7,334 nt of DNA from assembly GCA_025964055.1 (NCBI GenBank), contig JAOPZP010000423.1, positions 1 through 7,334 of the forward strand, written 5' to 3'. The first letter of the stretch is position 1, and each line of letters starts with the position of its first letter. This stretch comes from Conexibacter sp. (GTDB lineage Bacteria > Actinomycetota > Thermoleophilia > Solirubrobacterales > Solirubrobacteraceae). The notes beneath the pieces were generated by a model. That model ran no database searches. It saw only the letters and a list, made by a program, of their open reading frames with translations, and had not been told where the DNA came from. The translations under genes and the position numbers were made by a program. Below, piece after piece: positions 1-5,896 of this stretch.

Positions 1-1385
1 GCCTGCACGCCGCCGAAGAAGAGGTTGCGCGCGCGGAACGGCGCGAGCGTCCGGCCGCCGTCGCCGTCGAGCCCCGTCGGGTCGATCCCCGGCTCGGTGT
101 AGACCACGTCCTGCTCGAGGTGCAGCCGCGGCGCCTCGACCGCCGCCCGCGCGTCCAGCCCGTGGTCGACGGTCCCCACGATCGTCTGCAGGATCGCCGA
201 GCGGATGCGGTTGGAGCCGGCGCTGCCGAGGACGAGCTCGACGCCGTCGTCGCCCAGCACCACGGTCGGGGCCATCATCGACGGCATGCGCCGCCCGGGC
301 GGCGCGGTGAAGAACCCCAGCGGGCTGAGATCCTCCTCGCCCATGACGTTGTTGAGGTGGATGCCCGTGCCCGGGACGACGAGCCCCGAGCCCTCGCCGT
401 TGGTGCACGTCACCGAGCAGGCGCGGCCGTCGGCGTCGAGGACCGCGACGTGCGTCGTCGACCCCAGCTGCGCGGCCAGGAAGCGCTCCAGGAACCCCTC
501 CTGGTCCAGCCCGGCGTCGAAGTCCGGCGTGCGCGCGGCCTGCGCGACGGCCATCGCGGCGACGAGGTCGCCCGGGGTCGGCGGCCCGACGGTCGCGTCC
601 AGTTGGGCGAGCGCGAGCGCGAGCAGCGTCCCGCCCGCCGAGGGCGGCGGGTTGGTCAGCACCGTCCGGCCGCGGTAGGCCGCCTGCGCGGGCTCGCGCG
701 CGATCGGGGCGTACGCGGCGAGGTCGGCGGCGCACAGCGTCCCGCCGTGGCGCGCCACGCAGTCGACCGCCGCGGCGGCGAGGTCGCCCGCGTAGAACGG
801 CGCGGCGCCCTCGGCCCCGAAGCGCTCGATCGTCTCGGCCAGCGCCGCCGAGCGGAAGCGCTCGCCGGTGCGCAGGGCGCGACCCTCGGGCGCGAACTGC
901 GCGCGGGCCTGCGGCGAGGACAGCAGGATCCCCTCGAGGATCTCGAAGACGTAGGCCTGCGCCGCGTTGAGCGGCACGCCGGTCCGCGCCAGCTCGGCCG
1001 CGGGGGCGGCGAGGTCGGAGAGCGCCATCCGGCCCCAGCGGCGCACGGCCTCCTCGAGGCCCGCCGGCGTCCCCGGCACGCCGCACGACGAGGCGCCCAC
1101 GTGGAAGACCTGCGTGGCGTCGCCGAACGAGACGTCGACCGGCAGGAGGGCCGCCCGCGCGCCGTCGGCCGGCGCCGCGACGAAGAAGTCCAGCAGCGTC
1201 GGGGTCTCCCCCGCTCCCGCGACGAGCAGGTAGCCGCCGGCGCCCGGGCCGGTCAGCAGCGGCTCGGCCGTCCACGACGCCAGGCAGGCCGCCACGGCGG
1301 CGTCGACGGCGTTGCCGCCCGCACGCAGCACGGCGGCTCCCGCCTCGGCGGACACCGGGTGGCCCGCGGCGACGATCCCGTCCAT
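1..1385 (-). CDS. ggt: Gamma-glutamyltransferase family protein, 3' end cut by window edge
   Basis: An N-terminal-nucleophile hydrolase that in this family self-cleaves into two subunits and transfers or hydrolyses gamma-glutamyl groups. Reading inward from ATG 1385, it opens with the family's N-terminal block VAAGHPVSAEAGAAVLRAGGNAVDAAVA (in pieces, residues 5-32) and a GPGAGGY glycine turn (47-52). The cleavage motif GSTTHVAVLD has its nucleophilic Thr at residue 310. LNNVMG and the MAPTVVL and GSAGSNRIRSA blocks follow. The Arg aligned with the gamma-glutamate carboxylate-binding Arg114 of E. coli Ggt appears kept (residue 77, APADGAR). About 461 codons are visible against roughly 500-580 in the family, so only a short C-terminal tail is missing. 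ATG 1385 fits the usual N-terminus but has no Shine-Dalgarno. GTG 1430, with GGGGGAG 12 nt upstream, would add 15 residues. No signal peptide is visible from either start. It is divergent from the two-component cluster. The family is secure; the substrate is not, since most actinobacteria lack glutathione. Confidence 0.88.
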   Translation of the reverse strand, partial: MDGIVAAGHPVSAEAGAAVLRAGGNAVDAAVAACLASWTAEPLLTGPGAGGYLLVAGAGETPTLLDFFVAAPADGARAALLPVDVSFGDATQVFHVGASSCGVPGTPAGLEEAVRRWGRMALSDLAAPAAELARTGVPLNAAQAYVFEILEGILLSSPQARAQFAPEGRALRTGERFRSAALAETIERFGAEGAAPFYAGDLAAAAVDCVARHGGTLCAADLAAYAPIAREPAQAAYRGRTVLTNPPPSAGGTLLALALAQLDATVGPPTPGDLVAAMAVAQAARTPDFDAGLDQEGFLERFLAAQLGSTTHVAVLDADGRACSVTCTNGEGSGLVVPGTGIHLNNVMGEEDLSPLGFFTAPPGRRMPSMMAPTVVLGDDGVELVLGSAGSNRIRSAILQTIVGTVDHGLDARAAVEAPRLHLEQDVVYTEPGIDPTGLDGDGGRTLAPFRARNLFFGGVQ

Positions 1386-1426
1386 CACCGGGATGGTGTC
1401 ATGCGGGCGCCCGGTGCGGTCTTCGC

Positions 1427-1439
1427 GCACACCGTGTGC
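1427..1439. promoter_or_regulatory. Perfect 13-bp dyad (candidate operator) in the divergent gap
   Basis: GCACAC-C-GTGTGC is a perfect inverted repeat with a one-base centre. It sits between the divergent gamma-glutamyltransferase gene and the receiver-only regulator gene. Its size and symmetry suit a dimeric DNA-binding protein. It overlaps the alternative GTG start of the gamma-glutamyltransferase, which slightly favours the downstream ATG at 1385. A 13-bp dyad can arise by chance in GC-rich DNA, and no known regulator site is recognised here. Confidence 0.3.
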
Positions 1440-1498
1440 CAGCTCCCCCGGCCGACCGTCCGATCGACCGATGGCGACATGCGCCAGGTTGCGCCGGA

Positions 1499-1918
1499 AT
1501 GGGCGCCGTGCTGCATCTCACCGCGGTCACGGACGCAGGCGGTCCGGCGGCCGTCCGCCAGGCCCTGCGCGTGGTCATCGCCGACGACCACGAGACCTAC
1601 CGCAAGGGGCTGGCCCGCGCGATCCGCCGCTTCGGCACGCTGGACCTCGTCGGCGAGGCCGCCGACGGCCTCGAGGCGCTGGCGATCGTCCGTGAGGCAT
1701 CCCCCGACGTCGCGCTGCTCGACGTCCGCATGCCGGGGCTCGACGGCCTCGAGATCGCCCGCCGGCTGCGGGAGCTGGGCGGCGTCCACGTCGTCCTGCT
1801 CACGGGGAGCGCGACGCAGACGCTGCGCGCCGCCGCGGAGGCGGCCGGGGCGCACGCCCTGCTGAGCAAGGACCTCGCGCGCGACGACATCTGCCGCCGG
1901 TTGCTTGTGCTTCGCTGA
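1499..1918 (+). CDS. Receiver-only (single-domain) response regulator
   Basis: A CheY-like receiver domain of 139 residues from ATG 1499 with no output domain. It would be phosphorylated on Asp75 (LLDVRMPGLDG). The acidic pair is Asp29-Asp30 (VVIADDHETYRKGL), the switch Thr is Thr102 (LLTGSAT) and the conserved Lys is Lys124 (LLSKD), so all catalytic residues are present. The protein ends at the position of receiver helix 5, where NarL-type proteins continue into a linker and HTH. Only 19 nt separate its stop from the next gene, so no broken HTH remnant lies downstream. It closely resembles the receiver of the next gene (ADDH, GLxRAI, LVGEAADG, LDVRMPGL), suggesting a tandem duplication. The start is uncertain: GTG 1571 would begin right at the receiver, and no strong Shine-Dalgarno precedes ATG 1499. 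The last codons (TTG CTT GTG CTT CGC) depart from the local GC-ending codon habit and coincide with a promoter. Its likely role is phosphate sink or relay (inference). Confidence 0.82.
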   Translation: MGAVLHLTAVTDAGGPAAVRQALRVVIADDHETYRKGLARAIRRFGTLDLVGEAADGLEALAIVREASPDVALLDVRMPGLDGLEIARRLRELGGVHVVLLTGSATQTLRAAAEAAGAHALLSKDLARDDICRRLLVLR

Positions 1919-1929
1919 GCGGTTATAAG
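1901..1929 (+). promoter_or_regulatory. Sigma70-like promoter for the NarL-type regulator, inside the upstream gene's end
   Basis: The -35 element TTGCTT (1901-1906) and the -10 element TATAAG (1924-1929) are separated by exactly 17 nt. Predicted transcription start is about 1935-1937, immediately before the ATG at 1938, which would make a leaderless or near-leaderless mRNA. Such messages are common in actinobacteria. TATAAG is very unusual in DNA this GC-rich. The -35 falls on the unusual TTG CTT codons at the end of the receiver-only gene. The alternative reading is that the AAGG at 1927-1930 acts as a weak Shine-Dalgarno on a read-through transcript; both may apply. Confidence 0.5.
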
Positions 1930-1937
1930 GTTGCGGC

Positions 1938-2573
1938 ATGAGCCGCGTCCGGGTGTTCGTCGCCGACGACCACCCCATGTACCGCGAAGGGCTCGTGCGG
2001 GCGATCAAGGAGCGTCCGGACCTCGAGCTCGTCGGGGAGTCGGCCGACGGCCGGACCGCCCTGCCCGAGATCCGGCGTCTGACGCCGGACGTCGCCGTGC
2101 TCGACGTCCGGATGCCCGGGCTCACCGGCACCGAGGTCCTCAACGCGATCGCGCGGGAGCGCATCGCGACCCGCGTCGTGTTCCTGTCGGCCCACGTCGA
2201 CAGCGACCTCGTCTACCGCGCGGTCGCCATGGGCGCCGCCGCCTACCTGTCCAAGGAGGCCGAGCGGGCCGAGATCTTCGATGCGGTCGCCGCCGTGGCC
2301 CGCGGCGAGACCGTGTTGTCGCCCGAGGTCCAGGGCGGCCTCGCGGCCCAGATCCAGCTGCGCGAGACCGAGCCCCGGCCCGTGCTCAGCCCGCGCGAGC
2401 AGGAGGTCCTGCGGCTCATCGCCGAGGGCGGCTCGGCGCCGCAGATCGCGCGCCGGCTGCAGCTGAGCCCGTCGACCGTCAAGACGCACCTCCAAAGCCT
2501 CTACGAGAAGCTCGGGGTCTCCGACCGCGCCGCGGCCGTCGCCGTGGCGATGCGCTCGGGGCTGCTCGAATGA
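1938..2573 (+). CDS. NarL/FixJ-family response regulator (receiver + LuxR-type HTH)
   Basis: A DNA-binding response regulator of 211 residues, the normal length for this family. The receiver spans about residues 3-120. Its acidic pair is Asp10-Asp11 (FVADDHPMYREGL), the phosphorylation site Asp56 (VAVLDVRMPGLTG), the switch Ser84 (FLSAH) and the conserved Lys106 (YLSKE). A linker leads to the LuxR-type HTH at about 149-208: LSPREQEVLRLIAEG, then IARRLQLSPSTVKTHLQSLYEKLGV in successive segments, with VKTH marking the recognition helix. The start ATG 1938 has only AAGG 7 nt upstream and may be leaderless, served by the promoter at 1901-1929. Its stop overlaps the kinase ATG (ATGA), so the two are almost certainly translationally coupled and form a cognate pair. 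Targets are unknown. The divergent gamma-glutamyltransferase gene and its own cluster are possible but undemonstrated. Confidence 0.95.
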   Translation: MSRVRVFVADDHPMYREGLVRAIKERPDLELVGESADGRTALPEIRRLTPDVAVLDVRMPGLTGTEVLNAIARERIATRVVFLSAHVDSDLVYRAVAMGAAAYLSKEAERAEIFDAVAAVARGETVLSPEVQGGLAAQIQLRETEPRPVLSPREQEVLRLIAEGGSAPQIARRLQLSPSTVKTHLQSLYEKLGVSDRAAAVAVAMRSGLLE

Positions 2574-4804
2574 CCACCAACGCGGAGACCCGGTTCTTCG
2601 ACCTCAGCGTGGAGTTGCTGGTCATCGTCGATCCGCAGGGCTACATCCAGCGCGCCAACCGCAGCTGGACGCGCGTGCTGGGCTACGAGCCCGGCGAGCT
2701 GATCGGCCGGCGGATCGACGCGCTCCAGCACCCCGACGACATGCCGCGCACCGCACAGGAGCTCGACACGATCCGCGCGGGACGGCCGTCGCCGGAGTTC
2801 GAGAACCGCTACCGGCACAAGGACGGCCACTACGTCTGGCTGCGCTGGAGCTCGACGGCCAACGTCGACGACGGCGTCATCTACGGCGCGGCGCGCGACG
2901 TCACCGAGCAGATGGAGTCGAGCGCACGGGCCAACGAGGCGCTGGCGCGGCTGGAGGAGGCGCAGCGGGTCGCCGACGTCGGCAGCTGGGAGATCGACCT
3001 GCGCACCGGCGAGCGCTTCTACACCCGGCAGATGTACGCCTTGAACGGGCTCGATCCCGAGGTCGACGAGCCGTGGGACCTCGACGACCTGCTGACGCGC
3101 GTCGTGCCCGAGCACCACGAGCGGGTGCGCAACACGGTGCACCGCATGAACCGCGACCGCGGCCCGCAGCAGGTCGAGTACCGCATGCGCGCGCCGGCCG
3201 GCCGGATGATGCGCACGATCATGGAGGCCGTCCGCGACGGCGACGGCGCGCCGGTCCGCATCCGCGGCACGACGCAGGACGTCACCGAGCTGCGCGAGAA
3301 CGAGCGGCGGCTCGCCGAGGCCGAGGAGCTGGCGGGCATCGGCAGCTTCGAGGTGCGGTTGTCGGACGGGCGGCTGCTCTGGTCGCCCGGCTCCTACCGG
3401 CTGTTCGGGATGGATCCCGACGGCCCGACGGCCACCCGCGAGCAGCTCTACGGGGCGATGCGGCCCGAGGAGGCGGTGCGCGCGCAGGAGGCGATCGCGC
3501 AGGCGATCGAGGAGCAGGGCGCGTTCACCATCGACTACACCTTGCCGACCGGCCCCAACGGCAGCCGGATCGAGATCACCGGCCACGGCCGGGTGCTGCC
3601 GTCCGGCGAGGACACGGTGATCCGCGGCACGATCCAGGACGTCACGCGCCAGCGCCGCATCGTCCGCCAGCAGGAGGAGATCGCCCGGCTCGGGCAGCTG
3701 GCGCTGGCGGGCACCGACCTGCGCGAGCTCTTCGAGGAGGTCTGCCGCGTCATCGCCCGGTCCCTGGACACCGAGATGGCCAACGTCCTCGCGCTCCAGG
3801 GCGACGGCAGCTTCGCGTTCGCCTCGGGCCTCGGCTTCGACGACGCCGCCCGGGGGACGGCGATCGCGCCCGGCCAGCCGTCGATCGCCCACGCGGCGCT
3901 CGCCGGGGCCACGCCGCTGGTCGTCGACGACTGGCTGACCGAGGAGCGCTACCCGTACTCGCCGCAGCTCGCGCGCCACGGCGTGCGCTCCACCGCCGTG
4001 CTGCCGATCTGGAGCGGCGAGGGGCCGTTCGGCGTGCTGGCCACGCACTCGCTGACGCCCGACGTGCTCGGCGCCGAGCAGGGCCTCGCGTTCCTCGAGG
4101 CGCTGTCGACGTTCCTCTCGACGGCGATCGAGCGACTGCGCCACGAGGCCGAGATCGCCGGGCTGGCGGCGCTGCGCGGGCGGCTGGTCGCCGAGAACCT
4201 CGAGGCCGAGGAGCGCGCGCGCCAGCGCATCTCCGAGCAGCTGCACGACGGCGCGCTGCAGGACCTGCTCGCCGCGCGCCAGGACCTCGTCGAGGCCGAG
4301 GGGCCCGATCCCGGCACGCGCAAGGAGATGCTGGGCTACGCCCGCCACGGCATCGAGCGCGCGGTGCAGCGCCTGCGCGAGGCGGTGCATGCGCTGCACC
4401 CCGTGGTGCTCCAGCACGGGGGCCTGGAGGCGGCGGTGCAGGCGGCCGCCGACCACGCGGCGCGCCAGGGCGGGTTCCGGCCCGCGGTGACCGTCGAGCC
4501 GGAGGCGGCCGGCCTGCGCGACGAGCTCGTGATGTCGCTGGCCTACGAGCTGCTGGCCAACGCGGCCAAGCACGCGGCCGCCGACACCGTCGCGATCGCG
4601 GTCCGGCGCGACGACGGCCACGTGCTGCTCGAGGTCGCCGACGACGGGTGCGGGCTCGACGCGCGGGCGATGGCGGCGGCGCCGCTGAGCGGGCACATCG
4701 GCCTGGCGTCGCTCGTGCAGCGCGTCGAGGCGGTCGGCGGCACGCTGGACGTGGAGACCGGCGACCGACGCGGCACGACGGTCCGGGCCCGCCTGCCGAT
4801 CTGA
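2570..4804 (+). CDS. Soluble sensor histidine kinase, PAS-PAS-PAS-GAF-HisKA_3-HATPase
   Basis: A NarX/DesK-class histidine kinase of 744 residues with no membrane segments, so it probably senses a cytoplasmic or diffusible cue. Domains in order: PAS1 about 6-115 (ends GAARDVTEQ); PAS2 about 124-240 (VGSWEIDL...IRGTTQDVTE); PAS3 about 245-362 (IGSFEVRL...IRGTIQDVTR); GAF about 375-525; dimerisation/phosphoacceptor domain about 540-615 with His559 in RISEQLHDGALQDL; ATPase about 648-744. The ATPase has its N-box in ELLANAAKHA (Asn664), G1 box DDGCGLD (691-697) and G2 box GHIGL (708-712). Short charged helices such as RANEALARLEEA and RQQEEIARL link the sensory modules and look like signalling coiled coils. 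The ATG overlaps the regulator's stop by 4 nt, so the start is firm; the longer in-frame reading upstream is only the regulator gene seen out of frame. PAS2 and PAS3 are duplicates. No Cys or His motif identifies a cofactor, so the ligand is unknown. Confidence 0.95.
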   Translation: MTTNAETRFFDLSVELLVIVDPQGYIQRANRSWTRVLGYEPGELIGRRIDALQHPDDMPRTAQELDTIRAGRPSPEFENRYRHKDGHYVWLRWSSTANVDDGVIYGAARDVTEQMESSARANEALARLEEAQRVADVGSWEIDLRTGERFYTRQMYALNGLDPEVDEPWDLDDLLTRVVPEHHERVRNTVHRMNRDRGPQQVEYRMRAPAGRMMRTIMEAVRDGDGAPVRIRGTTQDVTELRENERRLAEAEELAGIGSFEVRLSDGRLLWSPGSYRLFGMDPDGPTATREQLYGAMRPEEAVRAQEAIAQAIEEQGAFTIDYTLPTGPNGSRIEITGHGRVLPSGEDTVIRGTIQDVTRQRRIVRQQEEIARLGQLALAGTDLRELFEEVCRVIARSLDTEMANVLALQGDGSFAFASGLGFDDAARGTAIAPGQPSIAHAALAGATPLVVDDWLTEERYPYSPQLARHGVRSTAVLPIWSGEGPFGVLATHSLTPDVLGAEQGLAFLEALSTFLSTAIERLRHEAEIAGLAALRGRLVAENLEAEERARQRISEQLHDGALQDLLAARQDLVEAEGPDPGTRKEMLGYARHGIERAVQRLREAVHALHPVVLQHGGLEAAVQAAADHAARQGGFRPAVTVEPEAAGLRDELVMSLAYELLANAAKHAAADTVAIAVRRDDGHVLLEVADDGCGLDARAMAAAPLSGHIGLASLVQRVEAVGGTLDVETGDRRGTTVRARLPI
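3260..3645 (+). repeat. Duplicated PAS-end segments 360 bp apart within the kinase gene
   Basis: Bases 3260-3285 and 3620-3645 match at 24 of 26 positions, both encoding IRGTxQDVT at the end of a PAS domain. The spacing is exactly 360 bp (120 codons). The domain beginnings GSWE and GSFE are also 120 residues apart. This fits duplication of a whole PAS module, with the ends conserved and the middle diverged. PAS1 has a looser copy at 2879-2904, 381 bp upstream of the second. Confidence 0.6.
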
Positions 4805-4814
4805 CCGGGAGGCC

Positions 4815-5753
4815 CTACCCCGCCCGCGGCAGCGCCAGCGTCGCGATCACCGCGCGGTGATCGGAGCCCGGCACGGTGTGGACCGACAGCGCGTGCGCCG
4901 CGATCCGGGGGTCGATCAGCACGTGGTCGATCGTGATCTCGGGTGGAAGGCGGCGGCCGGCCGGCCAGGTCGTCCGCAGGCCCTCGCCGGTCGCGTCGGC
5001 CGCGTCGACGAAGCCGCGGTCCAGGACGTGGCGCAGCTCGCGGTGGTCGAGCGTGGCGTTGAAGTCGCCGGCGACGATCCGCAGCGTCGGCCCGGTCCGG
5101 TCGACGGCGGGGATCTCCCGCAGCATCCGCTGCCAGACGCCGACCTGGGCGTGCAGCGGCGGCGGCGGGTGGACGGCCTCGACCTCGACCGGCGGCGCCC
5201 CGTCCACGCGCAGCAGCGACCGCGGCTCGGCCATCAACCGGATGGCGTTGACCTGCGGCAGGTGCCGCAGCGGCCGGTTCGTGAACAGCCCCGTGCCGCT
5301 GGCACCGCCGCGCGCGTCGACGTCGCGGTAGGGCAGCAGCCGCCGCAGGCCGGCCGCGTCGAGGCGGGCGACCTCCTCGGGCGTCAGCTCCTGGAGGCTG
5401 AGGACGTCGACGCGGTGCTCGCGCACGAGCCGCACGATCGTCGCCGGATCGCCGCGGCCCTGGTAGAGGTTGGCGGTCATCACGCGCAGGCCGATGCCCC
5501 CGCTCGGCAGCGGGTTGGGGCCCGCGAGCGCGCGCGGCAGGACCGCGACCAGCAGCGCGCCGGCGACGAGGACCCAGAGCGGCAGGACGGCCCAGCGGCG
5601 CAGCGCGACCGCGACGACCAGCGGCACCACCGACGACAGCAGCACCAGCGGCGTGAACGCCATCGCCGGCACGACGCGCCCACCGGCGTCCAGCCCGAAG
5701 GTCCGCACCACCGCCCACGCCAGCCACGGCGCGAGCACGACGAGCGCCGCCAC
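4815..5753 (-). CDS. Membrane-anchored EEP-fold (endonuclease/exonuclease/phosphatase) protein, VanJ-like architecture
   Basis: A 312-residue protein with three N-terminal membrane helices (about 2-20, 30-50, 54-74) followed by one EEP-fold catalytic domain (about 88-310). Metal and catalytic residues visible are Asn95 (TANLYQGR), Glu122 (LSLQEL), His195 (EAVHPPPP), Asp230 and Asn232 (AGDFNAT), Asp276-His277 (TIDHVLID) and Asp298-His299 (GSDHRAV), the complete set. The LRR loop between helices 2 and 3 is the basic, probably cytoplasmic side, which places the catalytic domain outside the membrane. This arrangement is known from VanJ/StaP-type actinobacterial proteins, for which undecaprenyl-pyrophosphate phosphatase activity and teicoplanin resistance are reported. 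A secreted nuclease or other phosphodiesterase is the alternative. The start is GTG 5753: the frame stays open upstream across the hairpin to beyond 5896 but contains no ATG, GTG or TTG there. No Shine-Dalgarno precedes it. It lies downstream of ftsZ on the same strand and converges on the kinase gene with a 10-bp gap. Confidence 0.88.
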   Translation of the reverse strand: MAALVVLAPWLAWAVVRTFGLDAGGRVVPAMAFTPLVLLSSVVPLVVAVALRRWAVLPLWVLVAGALLVAVLPRALAGPNPLPSGGIGLRVMTANLYQGRGDPATIVRLVREHRVDVLSLQELTPEEVARLDAAGLRRLLPYRDVDARGGASGTGLFTNRPLRHLPQVNAIRLMAEPRSLLRVDGAPPVEVEAVHPPPPLHAQVGVWQRMLREIPAVDRTGPTLRIVAGDFNATLDHRELRHVLDRGFVDAADATGEGLRTTWPAGRRLPPEITIDHVLIDPRIAAHALSVHTVPGSDHRAVIATLALPRAG

Positions 5754-5778
5754 CGTGCGCGCCCGCGGCCCAGGACGG

Positions 5779-5809
5779 CCGAAGGCCCGCGCGCGGCGCG
5801 GGCCTTCGG
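5779..5809 (-). terminator. GC-rich 14-bp hairpin downstream of ftsZ
   Basis: The arm CCGAAGGCCCGCGC (5779-5792), a 3-nt GCG centre and the exact complement (5796-5809) make a perfect 14-bp stem. It begins about 85 bp after the ftsZ stop and ends 26 bp before the GTG of the EEP gene. Neither strand has a T run after it, so it would be a U-tract-less terminator or attenuator, or a processing or stability structure. A strong stem this close to the EEP start could also limit read-through into that gene. Confidence 0.5.
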
Positions 5810-5813
5810 GCAG

Positions 5814-5836
5814 GTCTCGGGCGCTGCTGTCGAGAC
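5814..5836. repeat. Inverted repeat GTCTCG / CGAGAC with 11-nt spacer
   Basis: Six-base arms at 5814-5819 and 5831-5836 are exact complements. It lies between the larger hairpin and the plus-strand Shine-Dalgarno in the ftsZ/EEP gap. It could be an operator for the EEP gene or part of a folded RNA. Short arms make chance occurrence possible. Confidence 0.3.
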
Positions 5837-5838
5837 GT

Positions 5839-5896
5839 AGGAGGTGTTTGAGAATGAGAGGGCTCAGGCCCGGCTTCTTCCCGAAGGGCCTTCTCA
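5839..5896 (+). other. Unassigned intergenic segment: perfect Shine-Dalgarno, ATG and hairpin on the plus strand
   Basis: AGGAGGTG (5839-5846) is an 8/8 match to the 16S anti-Shine-Dalgarno, and ATG 5854 follows AGGAGG by 9 nt. Around that ATG, 5855-5865 can pair with 5886-5896 over 11 consecutive positions in plus-strand RNA (two G-U pairs); the same arms have two mismatches in minus-strand RNA. The reading frame from ATG 5854 (MRGLRPGFFPKGLLSG, then Arg-rich) runs antisense into the ftsZ end and stops at 6135. Its later part has the composition of a shadow frame. I cannot call a gene. The segment may be a relic start, a leader peptide or a structured regulatory RNA. Confidence 0.25.

Noticed and set aside
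120..1865. 581-codon plus-strand open frame over the gamma-glutamyltransferase gene
   Set aside because: It is Arg/Gly/Ala-rich, has no recognisable motif, and is antisense to a minus-strand frame with clear catalytic motifs. A GC-rich shadow.
1916..1937. A frameshifted HTH remnant after the receiver-only regulator
   Set aside because: Only 19 nt lie before the next gene, so there is no room for or trace of an HTH domain.
1931..2569. In-frame upstream extension of the kinase gene to 1931
   Set aside because: It overlaps the NarL-type regulator in another frame and translates to Arg/Pro-rich sequence. The ATGA overlap at 2570 gives the right start.
2501..4696. 731-codon minus-strand open frame opposite the kinase
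   Set aside because: Composition is His/Arg/Leu-rich without domains. The plus strand carries all PAS, GAF and kinase motifs.
3073..4860. 595-codon plus-strand frame overlapping the kinase
   Set aside because: Arg/Ala/Gly-rich second-frame shadow of the kinase gene.
5754..5896. Upstream extension of the EEP protein into the ftsZ gap
   Set aside because: The frame is open but contains no ATG, GTG or TTG and would run through the 14-bp hairpin. The first helix starts right after GTG 5753.
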